64,000 nt of DNA from Pseudovibrio sp. M1P-2-3. Lineage in GTDB: Bacteria > Pseudomonadota > Alphaproteobacteria > Rhizobiales > Stappiaceae. The notes beneath the pieces are model-generated. The model worked only from the letters and a program-made list of their open reading frames with translations, was not told the DNA's origin and ran no database searches. Both the position numbers and the translations under genes were made by a program. The DNA lies in the NCBI RefSeq assembly GCF_031501865.1, contig NZ_JARRCW010000001.1, positions 2,563,001 through 2,627,000 of the forward strand, in the 5' to 3' direction. Shown one piece after another: positions 45,699 through 55,331 of this stretch (its first letter is position 1; the number at the start of each line of letters is the position of its first letter).

Positions 45699-45860
45699 AC
45701 TGGTCAGACTTGGGAATTAATGGAGCCGATGATTGAATGCATCAAGCTCTCAGGGTAAGCAGGAGCCAACTACCTGTATTTTTCATGCGGCTGACGTTTT
45801 TTTGCACCACGAAGTATGACGACATGCAGGCCGAAAAGAACATTTAAAATAGGATCTTCT

Positions 45861-47264
45861 ATGACACAAAAGCCTATCCATGTGGTTGGCGGCGGACTAG
45901 CCGGAAGTGAAGCAGCTTGGCAGATTGCCCAACGAGGCCTCAACGTTGTACTTCATGAAATGCGCCCACAAAGAAAAACTGATGCGCACAAAAGTGACGG
46001 TCTGGCAGAGCTGGTTTGTTCCAACTCATTCCGTTCTGACGATGCTGAAAACAATGCTGTAGGCTTATTGCACGAAGAGTTACGTAATGCTGGCTCTTTG
46101 ATCATGAAAAGTGCCGATGCAAACAAAGTTCCAGCGGGCAGTGCCCTTGCCGTTGACAGAGATGGGTTTTCCAACAGCGTACAAGCAGCACTTGAAGAGC
46201 ACCCGAATGTAGAAATTCGCCGAGAAGAAGTTTCTGGCATTCCACCGCAGGAATGGGGAAAAGTCATTCTGGCAACTGGCCCGCTAACCTCTCCCAGCCT
46301 AAGTGAAGACATTCTACGGGTTACCGGTGAAGATTCCTTGGCCTTCTTCGATGCAATCGCTCCAATTATCCATACAGACTCCATAAATATGGATGTGGCA
46401 TGGTTCCAATCGCGCTATGATAAAGTTGGCCCCGGCGGCAATGGTAAGGACTACATCAACTGTCCGTTAGACAAGGAGCAGTATGAAGCATTCATTGATG
46501 CTCTTATATCTGGAGAAAAAACGGACTTTAAGGAATGGGAACAAAACACCCCCTACTTCGATGGCTGTCTTCCCATCGAGGTTATGGCAGAAAGAGGCCG
46601 AGAAACGCTTCGCCATGGTCCAATGAAACCCATGGGGCTCACCAACGCTCATCAGCCTGATATCAAAGCCTACGCCGTTGTTCAGCTCCGGCAGGACAAC
46701 GCTCTTGGGACCCTCTACAATATGGTCGGGTTTCAGACAAAGCTGAAATACGGAGCCCAATCCGAAATATTGAAAATGATCCCGGGCTTGGAAAATGCGC
46801 AATTTGCGCGCCTTGGTGGACTGCATCGCAACACGTTCTTGAACTCCCCTAAAGTTCTGGACGAAACTCTTCGCCTGAAAGCTGCACCACATATTCGCTT
46901 TGCCGGGCAAATTACCGGCTGTGAAGGCTATGTTGAATCCACAGCGATTGGATGCATGACCGGTATTTTTGCGGCACACGAGGCTTTGGAAAAGAGCTTT
47001 GATATTCCTCCAGTCACAAGTGCATGTGGAGCGCTTATCGAGCACATTACAGGTGGCCACTTGGTGCATGAGGAAAGCGGCAAACCACGTTCGTTCCAGC
47101 CAATGAATATTAATTTTGGCTTACTCCCACCCTTGGACGAAATGCCAAAAGCAGAAGATGGAAAGCGGTTAAGAGGCAAGGACAAATCCCGCGCCAAAAA
47201 GCAAGCAATGGCCCGCCGCGGCTTGGAAGATTTCAAAGCGTGGATGTCTGACAAGAGCATCTGA
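45861..47264 (+). CDS. trmFO: TrmFO, methylenetetrahydrofolate-tRNA (uracil-54-C5) methyltransferase
   Basis: This 467-residue folate- and FAD-dependent tRNA methyltransferase makes m5U54 in the T-loop. The FAD-binding '[19 protein letters not shown]' is at the N-terminus. The family motifs '[20 protein letters not shown]', '[15 protein letters not shown]', and '[28 protein letters not shown]' near the C-terminus are intact. I use ATG 45861; the frame is open upstream to 45816, but the extra 15 residues match nothing in the family. A clear terminator follows. It lies convergent to the squalene-synthase-like gene. Confidence 0.95.
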   Translation: MTQKPIHVVGGGLAGSEAAWQIAQRGLNVVLHEMRPQRKTDAHKSDGLAELVCSNSFRSDDAENNAVGLLHEELRNAGSLIMKSADANKVPAGSALAVDRDGFSNSVQAALEEHPNVEIRREEVSGIPPQEWGKVILATGPLTSPSLSEDILRVTGEDSLAFFDAIAPIIHTDSINMDVAWFQSRYDKVGPGGNGKDYINCPLDKEQYEAFIDALISGEKTDFKEWEQNTPYFDGCLPIEVMAERGRETLRHGPMKPMGLTNAHQPDIKAYAVVQLRQDNALGTLYNMVGFQTKLKYGAQSEILKMIPGLENAQFARLGGLHRNTFLNSPKVLDETLRLKAAPHIRFAGQITGCEGYVESTAIGCMTGIFAAHEALEKSFDIPPVTSACGALIEHITGGHLVHEESGKPRSFQPMNINFGLLPPLDEMPKAEDGKRLRGKDKSRAKKQAMARRGLEDFKAWMSDKSI

Positions 47265-47273
47265 TACAAATAA

Positions 47274-47315
47274 GCCCCGCTGAGACCTCAATTGCACAGC
47301 GGGGCAAATTTTTTC
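47274..47315 (+). terminator. Rho-independent terminator of trmFO
   Basis: GCCCCGCTG (47274-47282) pairs perfectly with CAGCGGGGC (47297-47305), followed by AAATTTTTT. It starts 9 bases after the stop. Confidence 0.88.
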
Positions 47316-47438
47316 GCATACGATATTTACTTTAACTCTTTATACAAAGTCTCAAACAACAAAACCCACGCGACCGCTTCAGCTCATTGTCAGTGCATAT
47401 ATCCCCCCAAAGCTGATACCAGTTTTCAAAGGCCCGTC

Positions 47439-48311
47439 TTACTTAAGTACTCTTGTCACCTCCTTACGTGACAAAAGCCGGGCTGCATTCCACATAGCCC
47501 ACTGTCGCTTCAATTCGGGCAGAGGGTGAATAGGATGCAACTTCCCATTTTTAGGCCTCCTAAACCGCTTCCAGTATTGCTGGTTCAGCATCATCGGTAG
47601 GAATGCCGGAGCCACCTCTCCTACATTTCCGCTCAAGGATTTAAAGGCTTTGTTCTGATGAAACTCGGCATGCTCCACCATCTCTGCAACGGCAGATTCC
47701 AAACGCTCATTATAATCGCCACTAAACAGACGTTCCTGATCAACATTGTTCCGACGCATTACATCCATCGGAATAAACTGCTGGCGGCGACTGGCTTGCC
47801 AGGGCAGGGAGACAAGAAGATCTGTAATGCCGTTGGAAACTCCTCCATGCCCGCAGGCTTCACTATAGTTTGACGCCCGCTCATACCCTACAAGAATGAT
47901 AACTGCCATTTGCATAAGGAGAGACTGCGTTTCTCCAGTATACCCCTCCAAATCCGCTAGTGACGGCATGGGATCGTTGTAGAGGTCGAACTGCCGCGCT
48001 TTGATCATGGACTCCAGCGCGGTTGCGGGTAACCCAAATTGATTAATTGCATAAATAAGCTCAGCTGCGACAGGGTTATCCTGCACGCTCCCGTGACTTT
48101 GCCCCGAAATAGCATCCAGCCACCATTGCAATCGAACCTCTCCTGGGAGAGGATCCTTCACCATTTCTCGAATGCGGGAAATTTCCAAGTTAAACGCGTA
48201 GAGTGCAAATAACCCTCGCCTTTTGTCTTCAGGCGCATACAAACAGCTCAGGTAGCGATCACGATCAATTTTAGTTACCTGCTCCCTGCAATAAGCGCTA
48301 TTATCGCTCAT
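47439..48311 (-). CDS. Squalene/phytoene-synthase-family protein (NDUFAF6-like)
   Basis: This 290-residue member of the squalene/phytoene synthase superfamily starts 'MSDNSAYCREQVTKIDRDRYLSCLYAPEDKRRGLFALYAFNLEISRI'. The first aspartate-rich region of true synthases (DxxxD) is not obvious, so catalysis is doubtful. Alphaproteobacterial proteins of this type next to secDF are the bacterial relatives of the human complex I assembly factor NDUFAF6. I use ATG 48311, with GGAAG 6 nt upstream; a TTG four codons earlier is less likely. It is downstream of the DUF498 gene in the same direction. Confidence 0.85.
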   Translation of the reverse strand: MSDNSAYCREQVTKIDRDRYLSCLYAPEDKRRGLFALYAFNLEISRIREMVKDPLPGEVRLQWWLDAISGQSHGSVQDNPVAAELIYAINQFGLPATALESMIKARQFDLYNDPMPSLADLEGYTGETQSLLMQMAVIILVGYERASNYSEACGHGGVSNGITDLLVSLPWQASRRQQFIPMDVMRRNNVDQERLFSGDYNERLESAVAEMVEHAEFHQNKAFKSLSGNVGEVAPAFLPMMLNQQYWKRFRRPKNGKLHPIHPLPELKRQWAMWNAARLLSRKEVTRVLK

Positions 48312-48337
48312 AGTTTCTTCCAAATTAAATGGGTGAC

Positions 48338-48736
48338 TTATTCAACTGCAAGAATAGCAGCTGCAACTGCCCGGTTTTCATCAAGTAGAACATTGAAAGT
48401 ACGTACGGCATGGCCTGTCGCCATAACATCAGCCATGATGCCATGTTCACGGAAAACACTACGAATTTCATCGGGCAACGGCACTAAACTCGTACCTGTT
48501 CCAATGATGAGAATTTCAATCTCATCACTTTGGTCCAGAACCTGCTGAAAACAATCCAAATTGAAGTCTGTTGAAGACACAAGGTCCCATCCATGCATAC
48601 CGTCGGGTACACAGATCAGGGATCCCCTGTGCGACATATCGGCAAAGCGAAACCCGCCATTTCCATAGGCTTCAATTGGAGCTCTTTGTGGGAAGTGAGC
48701 ATCTCTTATAATAGTTTTCTGGCCACGCTTTGCCAC
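48338..48736 (-). CDS. Mth938/DUF498-domain protein (NDUFAF3-like)
   Basis: The protein is about 132 residues long, with a single Mth938-like domain ('DAHFPQRAPIEAYGNGGFRFADMSHRGSLICVPDGMHGW', 'IEILIIGTGTSLVPLPDEIRSVFREHGIMADVMATGHAVRTFNVLLDENRAVAAAILAV'). Its eukaryotic relative is the complex I assembly factor NDUFAF3. I chose a GTG start at 48736, preceded by CGAGGA, because this avoids overlap with secF and gives the usual domain length. An upstream in-frame ATG at 48796 would overlap secF by 35 bp. Its molecular function in bacteria is unknown. It is co-transcribed with secDF by position. Confidence 0.85.
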   Translation of the reverse strand: MAKRGQKTIIRDAHFPQRAPIEAYGNGGFRFADMSHRGSLICVPDGMHGWDLVSSTDFNLDCFQQVLDQSDEIEILIIGTGTSLVPLPDEIRSVFREHGIMADVMATGHAVRTFNVLLDENRAVAAAILAVE

Positions 48737-48761
48737 TTTTACATCCTCGTTATGCGACCTC

Positions 48762-49712
48762 TTAAGCGGCCGCCCCGCCTTGTTTATGGTCCCCATTTTC
48801 CGACGACTTATCGAATGCAGAACGGCGCAAACGCATCAGCAACAGCAAAGGAGCTGCTAAGAAGATGGAGGAGTAAGTTCCAATGACCACACCAAAGATC
48901 ATCGCCAAGACAAACGACCTGATAACTTCACCGCCGAATATCGCTAGCGCAAAGAGTGCCAGCAAGGTAGTGAAAGACGTCATTGTTGTACGGGACAATG
49001 TCTCGTTGATCGAACGATCAAGCAGATCTTCCAAAGTCATCTTTTTATAGCGGCGCATATTTTCACGAATGCGATCATAAACCACCACCGTATCATTCAA
49101 TGAATAACCGATGATCGTCAGCACTGCAGCTATACTGGATAACGAGAAGTCTAATTGCAGGATCACAAATAGACCAGCTGTCAGCAAAATATCGTTAAAC
49201 GTGGTGATGATGGCACCCAAAGCAAACTGCCATTCGAAGCGAAACCAGATGTAAAACATTATGAGAACGAGTGACGACACTACTGCCGTTACTCCAGAAA
49301 CCGCTAACTCACCAGACACTCTGGGTCCAACAACTTCCGTACGCCGTATCTCAACATTATCTGACAGTACAGATTTCACTTTATCAAGAACCAGTTGTTC
49401 TTGACCGCCACCTTCACCCTGCTGTTCTATACGAATAAGAACATCAGAAGGATTTCCAAATTCTTGAACTTGAACGTCTCCCAAGTCCAACTGACTTAGG
49501 TCCGCTCGAATCTGTGAGATATCGGCGGGACCATTCGTTGTTTTAATTTCGATTAAGGTTCCACCTTCAAAATCGACACCAAAATTCAGTCCAATTGTGA
49601 AGAACATAGCAACAGCTGCAATGGCCATTACAACAGCTGCGGGAAAAGTTATCCGTCGCCATTTCATAAACCGGAAGTTAGTTTTCTCCGGAACAAGTCT
49701 TAGAAGTTTCAT
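48762..49712 (-). CDS. secF: Protein translocase subunit SecF
   Basis: This 316-residue inner-membrane protein has the SecF signature 'GVDFEGGTLIEIKT' in the first periplasmic part and the C-terminal RND-like six-helix segment ('VVYDRIRENMRRYKKMTLEDLLDRSINETLSRT', 'FGGEVIRSFVLAMIFGVVIGTYSSIFLAAPLLLLM'). With SecD it uses the proton gradient to pull proteins through SecYEG. It starts 15 bp after secD, with GGAGAGG upstream. Confidence 0.96.
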   Translation of the reverse strand: MKLLRLVPEKTNFRFMKWRRITFPAAVVMAIAAVAMFFTIGLNFGVDFEGGTLIEIKTTNGPADISQIRADLSQLDLGDVQVQEFGNPSDVLIRIEQQGEGGGQEQLVLDKVKSVLSDNVEIRRTEVVGPRVSGELAVSGVTAVVSSLVLIMFYIWFRFEWQFALGAIITTFNDILLTAGLFVILQLDFSLSSIAAVLTIIGYSLNDTVVVYDRIRENMRRYKKMTLEDLLDRSINETLSRTTMTSFTTLLALFALAIFGGEVIRSFVLAMIFGVVIGTYSSIFLAAPLLLLMRLRRSAFDKSSENGDHKQGGAAA

Positions 49713-49727
49713 CGTAGCCTCTCCGGA

Positions 49728-51350
49728 TTAAATCGGTAGTTGTGTCATTTTACGACGGCGCACCCAAACTGAAATCAAGAAACGGGAAACCGTAAATGCC
49801 GAGAAAACAGTAGAGAAGATACCGATCATCAAGGTCACTGCGAAGCCTTTTACAGGGCCAGAACCAATCATGAACAAAATAACAGCTACAATCAATGTAG
49901 TGATATTTGCATCAAGGATTGTCCCCAGTGCCCGGCTGTAGCCAGCGTCGATGGCACCAATTGCAGAACGCCCTGCCCGCTTTTCTTCACGAATTCGTTC
50001 GAAAATCAAAACATTGGCATCAACAGCCATACCAATAGTTAGAACAATCCCAGCAATACCTGGAAGTGTGAGGGTTGCCTGCAATGTCGTCAGCGCCCCA
50101 AACAACAAAAACACGTTTGTTATTAGAGCGAGGTTTGCAATCACGCCAAAGCTGCCATAAGCGGCAATCATGAAGATAATAACTAGAACTGCAGCAACTA
50201 CGGAGGCAAACTTACCGGCATCAATTGAATCTTGACCGAGACCCGGACCAATAGACCGCTCCTCCAATACATTCAAACGGGCAGGTAAGGCACCGGCACG
50301 CATGAGAACGGCAAGATCATCGGCTGATTGAACTGTAAAGTTTCCCGATATTTGACCTGAGCCGCCAGTAATTGGCTCATTAATAGAGGGTGCTGTAATA
50401 ACCTCATTATCCAAAACAATTGCAAATTGCTTGTTTACATTTTTCCGCGTGACATCAGCAAAAGTCCTTGCTCCTGCCGTATTAAAGCGAAAGCTCACCA
50501 CCGGTTCATTTGTGCGCTGGTCAAAGCTTACCTGAGCATCCTGAAGGTCTTCTCCAGTTAGCAAAGGTGTAGAATCCAGTAAATAGGGTGTTTGACCGTC
50601 CGTGCCATAAACCACTTCCGTTCCTGCCGGTGGCCTACTTTGGAGTGCTTGCGTGGGAGACATAGCATAGTCAACCAAATGGAACGTCAACTGAGCTGTC
50701 TGCCCGATTAGATCTTTGAGTCTTTGAGGATTACTTTCACCTGGAGCCTCCACCAAAATCCGATCACTGCCTTGCCGTTGGATACTAGGCTCTGTCGTTC
50801 CGAGCTCGTCCACGCGGCGTCGGATCACTTCGATAGATTGTTTTACAACGGATGAAAGGCGCTGATTTAAGCCATCCTCTGTGAATGTGAAGCGGAAAAG
50901 TCCGTCTCCCAAGTCTTCCAGTTGATACTCATTAACGGGCTGCCCAGCAAAAACTCCCGTATTTAGCGGATTAAGCAAACCAGAAAGACGCTGTTGCGCT
51001 TCATCAATACGGGCAGCATCACGAATGCGAACCTGAACGCTATCCCCTTTGGCACTAAGCCCCGTATACCCAATGCGAGGCTTGTCACGCAACGCATTAC
51101 GAACGCTGCCTGTCAACGTACGTAACTGCTTGTTCTTGTAATCTGCCTCATCAATCTCATACAGCAGATAAGCACCGCCTTGAAGGTCCAACCCTAGAAC
51201 CACTTGTTTCTTAGGTAACCAGTCCGGCCAAGATTGGACAACGGATTGGGGAAAGAAGTTTGGAAGTGTTGCTAGCACACCACTTAAAACTACGAGGGAG
51301 ATCAGGATGATCTTCCAACGTGCAAAATACAGCATAGTTGCTCTGCCCAT
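49728..51350 (-). CDS. secD: Protein translocase subunit SecD
   Basis: This protein of up to 540 residues has the periplasmic P1 region ('VVLGLDLQGGAYLLYEID') and the second P region ('RRRVDELGTTEPSIQRQGSDRILVEAPG'). The six membrane helices of the C-terminal half include 'GIVLTIGMAVDANVLIFERIREEKRAGRSAIGAIDAGYSRA', which is the SecD conserved loop. The first in-frame ATG is 51350. A second at 51335 ('MLYFARWK') would place the first membrane helix at the very start, as in many relatives, so that start is also possible. It acts with SecF and YajC. Confidence 0.96.
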   Translation of the reverse strand: MGRATMLYFARWKIILISLVVLSGVLATLPNFFPQSVVQSWPDWLPKKQVVLGLDLQGGAYLLYEIDEADYKNKQLRTLTGSVRNALRDKPRIGYTGLSAKGDSVQVRIRDAARIDEAQQRLSGLLNPLNTGVFAGQPVNEYQLEDLGDGLFRFTFTEDGLNQRLSSVVKQSIEVIRRRVDELGTTEPSIQRQGSDRILVEAPGESNPQRLKDLIGQTAQLTFHLVDYAMSPTQALQSRPPAGTEVVYGTDGQTPYLLDSTPLLTGEDLQDAQVSFDQRTNEPVVSFRFNTAGARTFADVTRKNVNKQFAIVLDNEVITAPSINEPITGGSGQISGNFTVQSADDLAVLMRAGALPARLNVLEERSIGPGLGQDSIDAGKFASVVAAVLVIIFMIAAYGSFGVIANLALITNVFLLFGALTTLQATLTLPGIAGIVLTIGMAVDANVLIFERIREEKRAGRSAIGAIDAGYSRALGTILDANITTLIVAVILFMIGSGPVKGFAVTLMIGIFSTVFSAFTVSRFLISVWVRRRKMTQLPI

Positions 51351-51416
51351 TTCAGATCTACCCGCGTGGAAAAGTATTCTCTACGCGAGCAGATGTAAGA
51401 AAGTTAAAATAAAAGC

Positions 51417-51755
51417 TTACTTGCCTTCTTTTACAGGTTCAGTTTTAGACCTGACTTCTTGAATCATGGAGCGTACGAGGCGAATGCGAGTGCCCTCTGA
51501 AATTTCAACCTGCACTTCACTCTCGTCTACGACTTTGGAAACTTTACCAATTAGTCCACCTGAGGTGACAACAGTATCGCCGCGGCGAACATTATTAACC
51601 ATCTCTTGATGGCTCTTCGCCCGCTGACGTTGTGGACGGATGATTAAAAACCACATGATCACAAAAATCAGGACAAATGGCAAAAACTGCATAACCATTG
51701 TAGTCGGGTCACTGCTTCCAGCAGCAGATTGCGCGAACGCAGGTGTGATAAACAT
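51417..51755 (-). CDS. yajC: Preprotein translocase accessory subunit YajC
   Basis: This 112-residue single-helix protein has a membrane segment at about 20-41 ('VMQFLPFVLIFVIMWFLIIRPQ') followed by the conserved 'RPQRQRAKSHQEMVNNVRRGDTVVTSGGLIGKV'. It forms a complex with SecDF. It is the first gene of the yajC-secD-secF unit, with an AAGGAG ribosome-binding site, 66 bp upstream of secD. Confidence 0.95.
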   Translation of the reverse strand: MFITPAFAQSAAGSSDPTTMVMQFLPFVLIFVIMWFLIIRPQRQRAKSHQEMVNNVRRGDTVVTSGGLIGKVSKVVDESEVQVEISEGTRIRLVRSMIQEVRSKTEPVKEGK

Positions 51756-52014
51756 TTAGTTCTCCTTGAGCCCCTTCTGGAATTTACAGCATGGGCAATT
51801 TAGGCCAATAATCGGGTGAAACACCTGTTCAACCTTAAAACCGTGGCTTGGCGCTGGACTATACAAGTCATCCCACCGTTTTCAAGGGATTGCCGTCAAT
51901 ACAAACACTTTCCCCAAGTGTCTTGAAAAAGACAGAGGCGTAATCCCCTTGATCTGCATAGTCGAATAACTACAATCTCTGGTCAACAGCTCTACAGTCA
52001 ACTGTTATTTAGGT

Positions 52015-52920
52015 ATGAAGGTATCAATGACCAGCCCCTTGCAATCAGATAAAACGTTTAAAGAGCTTATTACAAAGCTGAATAAACTGGTGGATTTAGC
52101 AATACTGGCTTTACCCACTAAACCCAAGGCTCCAATATTTTCCGAATGCAATGCCTTTTTGTGGATGAAATCAGATCATTCTCTGAAAAGCATTCCAAAT
52201 GTTAATCAAACTCCTATTGACCTCTTATGTGCAGTAGAGCACTGCAAAACGCAGCTTTTAGCCAACACCACGCGCTTTGCAAACGGATATTCAGCTAATA
52301 ATGTTTTACTTTGGGGCGCCAGAGGCATGGGGAAATCCTCCCTAATTAAAGCGTGCCATACCCATATAAATCAAACACTCTCGTGCTCTTCCACTAACCA
52401 GCTTTTAAAGCTGGTGGAAATTCACCGTGAGGATATTGAGGACCTTCCAATTCTCATGGACCTTCTTCGCTCATCACCCTATCGGTTTATAGTTTTTTGC
52501 GATGACCTGTCTTTCGATGGTGAAGATAGTAGTTACAAAAGCCTGAAAGCCGCGTTGGAAGGCGGAATTGAAGGGCGACCAGAGAATGTCCTATTCTATG
52601 CGACATCAAATCGACGTCACCTTATTCCACGTGACATGATCGAAAATGAACGCTCAACCGCCATTCATCCCTCAGAGGCTATTGAGGAAAAAATCTCCCT
52701 TTCAGACCGTTTTGGCCTATGGATTGGTTTTCATAACTGTTCACAGGAAGATTATCTCCAAATGGTCTCCACTTACGCCAACCATTTTGGCCTAGACTAT
52801 GATGCATCCGCCCTGAAACAGGAAGCGTTAGAGTGGTCAATTACCCGCGGTTCACGTTCAGGGCGCGTGGCATGGCAGTTTATTCAGGACCTTGCTGGTC
52901 GCTTGGAAGTAAAACTTTAA
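52015..52920 (+). CDS. DUF815-family AAA-type ATP-binding protein
   Basis: The protein has up to 301 residues (or 297 from ATG 52027, which follows AAGG). It is a P-loop ATPase with Walker A 'WGARGMGKSSLIKA' and Walker B 'FIVFCDDLSF'; an arginine-finger candidate lies in 'DRFGLWIGFHNCSQEDYLQM'. It fits the DUF815 family seen beside yajC in alphaproteobacteria. The function is unknown. It is divergent from yajC and convergent with the LysM/LytM gene. It has no partner ring subunits nearby. Confidence 0.87.
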   Translation: MKVSMTSPLQSDKTFKELITKLNKLVDLAILALPTKPKAPIFSECNAFLWMKSDHSLKSIPNVNQTPIDLLCAVEHCKTQLLANTTRFANGYSANNVLLWGARGMGKSSLIKACHTHINQTLSCSSTNQLLKLVEIHREDIEDLPILMDLLRSSPYRFIVFCDDLSFDGEDSSYKSLKAALEGGIEGRPENVLFYATSNRRHLIPRDMIENERSTAIHPSEAIEEKISLSDRFGLWIGFHNCSQEDYLQMVSTYANHFGLDYDASALKQEALEWSITRGSRSGRVAWQFIQDLAGRLEVKL

Positions 52921-52997
52921 CAAATGTTTGGGAACCATCTACTGATTAATTAAAGCGCGCTGCGTTCATTTTCATTCACGCCCAGCGCTCTAACTCG

Positions 52998-54482
52998 CTA
53001 AGACTGCGGCAGATGCAACATTGGATCGACCGGACGATTATCCTTCCGTAACTCAAAGTGCAATTGTGGCTGAGTTACCGAGCCAGTTGCTCCGGTCGTG
53101 GCAATTACCTGCCCCCTCTTAACAATATCACCACGCCGGACAGAAAGATCCTTGTTGTGGGCATAAGCAGATACCCACCCATCTGCATGTCGAATTAAGA
53201 TCAGGTTTCCAAAGCCCTTCAGCTCATTTCCAGCATAAACGATCGACCCTGCTTCCACGGCTTTGACTTGTGTACCTTCTGGAACCGCAAGATTAATACC
53301 ATCATTCTTCGATCCTCCAGGTTTGGGTCCAAACTCAGATATGATCCGGCCCCTCACCGGCCAGCGGAAGTACTTCTCCCCTTTGGAGGTATTAGTGGTA
53401 TTCAAATCTTCACTTTTCTTAGCTTCTTGAGCCAAGATAGGAGCTTTAGGTTCGATTGAGGCAACTACAACCTCTTTTACAGTCTCGCTTTGAGGTTTCT
53501 CAGTAACGATAACTTCAGGAGTACTGTGCGTTGCCAGTGGAGTTGGGGCCGTAGTTTGAGTTACTTCAGAAACAGGCACTGCTATAATTGGACTGGTATC
53601 ATAGGAGATACTCTTTGGCTGCGGCAGCAGGCTAACAAAGGCAAGTTGCTGTGTGCCTAGCGAGACCTGTTTTTTCGGTTTGGCGCTGGGAGTAATGCGA
53701 ACAGCATTTTGCCTCAGTCCGTCATAAACTGGCAGTTGCTTCGTCTGTACTGCTGCTGGGCGAACATAAACCGGTGTTGTTTGGGGTATACTGTCAGTAA
53801 CAATTGGCCGAGCACCGCCAATAGGTGCTGGCGGTAAGGTTACAACAGCAACGTCAACTTCATTCGCGCTACTTTTGGTTTGTTCTGGCAAAATTTGAGC
53901 TTGGAGCGGTGCTGACGCTGTTTTGGGGATATGTGGTGCATTTCGAACGACCCTCCCCTCGGAATTTGCGTTATAAACAGGCGCCTTAGGCTCTGCTCGC
54001 ACTGGAATGACTATCGTATCATTTGGTTGAATTGCGGACGGAACTGTTACCCTGTTCACCATCATTAAAGCATCAACAGGCACGTTATATTTATAGGAGA
54101 GAGTATAAACGTTCTCTTCCGGCCCAACCCGCACAGTCTGGCCTCCAACAGAGGTCCAGCCGGAATTCTGTTGAGGCGATTTAGTGAGACGCGCCGGAAC
54201 TCTATCTCCTGCGAGAGGATTCAACGCTGTTCTTTCAACAGGGGCGTAACTCAACTGCGTACTTTCATCCATTGTTGCTCTGGGAGGAAGTTTTACAGCA
54301 GGTTCTGAGCTTGAATTTTGCTCAAGGGTATTGTCAGCATACAGAACAGTCCTATGACCATACGGGTCATTGGTTTCACCAAAGCGATTTAGATCAGAGC
54401 TACACGCTGTTAGAGCACTAACCACGACGGCGCTACAAATCACATTAAGACTGCTAGATTCAAAAAGTTTTCTATGACGTAC
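52998..54482 (-). CDS. LysM/LytM-domain lipoprotein, amidase-activator-like (NlpD/EnvC type)
   Basis: The 494-residue protein starts at ATG 54482, which gives a lipoprotein signal with Cys28 ('SALTACSS'). A LysM domain ('RVGPEENVYTLSYKYNVPVDALMMVNRVTVPSAIQPNDTIVIP') is followed by a long Pro/Thr/Gln-rich linker and a C-terminal M23-like (LytM) domain. The zinc ligands of active M23 enzymes are altered: 'NDGINLAVPEG' replaces HxGxD, although 'QLHFEL' is kept. So it is probably inactive and activates a peptidoglycan amidase, as NlpD does. It follows pcm in the operon. An upstream frame to 54530 is less likely as the start. Confidence 0.87.
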   Translation of the reverse strand, partial: VRHRKLFESSSLNVICSAVVVSALTACSSDLNRFGETNDPYGHRTVLYADNTLEQNSSSEPAVKLPPRATMDESTQLSYAPVERTALNPLAGDRVPARLTKSPQQNSGWTSVGGQTVRVGPEENVYTLSYKYNVPVDALMMVNRVTVPSAIQPNDTIVIPVRAEPKAPVYNANSEGRVVRNAPHIPKTASAPLQAQILPEQTKSSANEVDVAVVTLPPAPIGGARPIVTDSIPQTTPVYVRPAAVQTKQLPVYDGLRQNAVRITPSAKPKKQVSLGTQQLAFVSLLPQPKSISYDTSPIIAVPVSEVTQTTAPTPLATHSTPEVIVTEKPQSETVKEVVVASIEPKAPILAQEAKKSEDLNTTNTSKGEKYFRWPVRGRIISEFGPKPGGSKNDGINLAVPEGTQVKAVEAGSIVYAGNELKGFGNLILIRHADGWVSAYAHNKDLSVRRGDIVKRGQVIATTGATGSVTQPQLHFELRKDNRPVDPMLHLPQS

Positions 54483-54572
54483 CATGGAGCCCGACCCGAA
54501 ATACAAGGGTATTGGAGTATAAAATATCAAGAAGAAGATTGATAATTACTTAAAAACAACATTCAACTCTGT

Positions 54573-55265
54573 CTAAAGTTTAACAGCTGTGCCCGGAGTT
54601 AAGGAAATAAACCGAAATTTACCCAAGTGCTCCTCCTGCAAATTCTCCCCCTCTTTCTCATAGGCAATCAAACTGCACATATGCTCCTCATCTTTTATTG
54701 GTGCGATTAAACGCCCGCCATAAGAAAGCCGCCCAAATAGAAAATCAGGTACGCGCTCCACAGCCCCATTGAGCAAAATACGATCATAAATCGTATCATC
54801 ATCTTCAAAGGAAGGCATTTGGCTAAGACCATCTCCCTGAACAATCTTGACATTAGAAAGCTTACAGGCGTCCACACGGTCCCGTGCGAGCAAAACAAGG
54901 GACTTGTACCGCTCCATGCTCAAAATCGATCCTGCAATGCAAGAAAGTACCGCTGTCTGGTAGCCAGAGCCCGTTCCAATTTCCAAAAGACTATGATTGT
55001 TACCTAACTTCAAAAATGCAGCAGTTTTCCCGATTGTTGAAGGGGCTGTACTCATCTGCCCGCAATCAATAGGAAAGGCGCGGTCTTCATAAAGATACCT
55101 TTGCTGGGAGGCATTTAGAAATAGCTTTCGCGGGACATTTTCCAGAGCTTTTAGCACATTGCGATCAAGCACGCCGGCTGTACGAAGTCCCATTATCCAC
55201 CCTGCACGAGCAGTGCGCTCTTGCGTCTCTTCACTTTCATACTGATCGACTAAAGCATCCATCAT
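54573..55265 (-). CDS. pcm: Protein-L-isoaspartate O-methyltransferase
   Basis: This 230-residue SAM-dependent enzyme methylates isoaspartyl residues for protein repair. The SAM motif is 'LLEIGTGSGYQTAVLS', and the family's 'RKLFLNASQQRYLYEDRAFPIDCGQMSTAPSTIGKTAAFLKLG' is intact. I use the double ATG at 55265/55262, with CAGGG about 7 nt upstream. A TTG at 55316 would begin inside the hairpin after surE. It lies downstream of surE in the usual surE-pcm-nlpD order. Confidence 0.93.
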   Translation of the reverse strand: MMDALVDQYESEETQERTARAGWIMGLRTAGVLDRNVLKALENVPRKLFLNASQQRYLYEDRAFPIDCGQMSTAPSTIGKTAAFLKLGNNHSLLEIGTGSGYQTAVLSCIAGSILSMERYKSLVLLARDRVDACKLSNVKIVQGDGLSQMPSFEDDDTIYDRILLNGAVERVPDFLFGRLSYGGRLIAPIKDEEHMCSLIAYEKEGENLQEEHLGKFRFISLTPGTAVKL

Positions 55266-55292
55266 TCTGTGCCCTGCAAAGTAAGAATGTTC

Positions 55293-55324
55293 CTGCCCTT
55301 TTACAAACCTGTGCAAAAGGGCAG
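55293..55324 (-). other. Intercistronic stem-loop between surE and pcm
   Basis: CTGCCCTTTT and AAAAGGGCAG form a perfect 10-bp stem around a 12-nt loop, 7 bases after the surE stop and about 28 bases before the pcm start. No U-tract follows, so it is more likely an mRNA-stability or attenuation element than a full terminator. Confidence 0.6.
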
Positions 55325-55331
55325 AATAAAG

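Noticed and set aside
52921-52997. Terminator between the DUF815 ATPase and the LysM/LytM gene
   Set aside because: The AGCGC-containing inverted repeat pairs poorly beyond 5 bases and has no U-tract.
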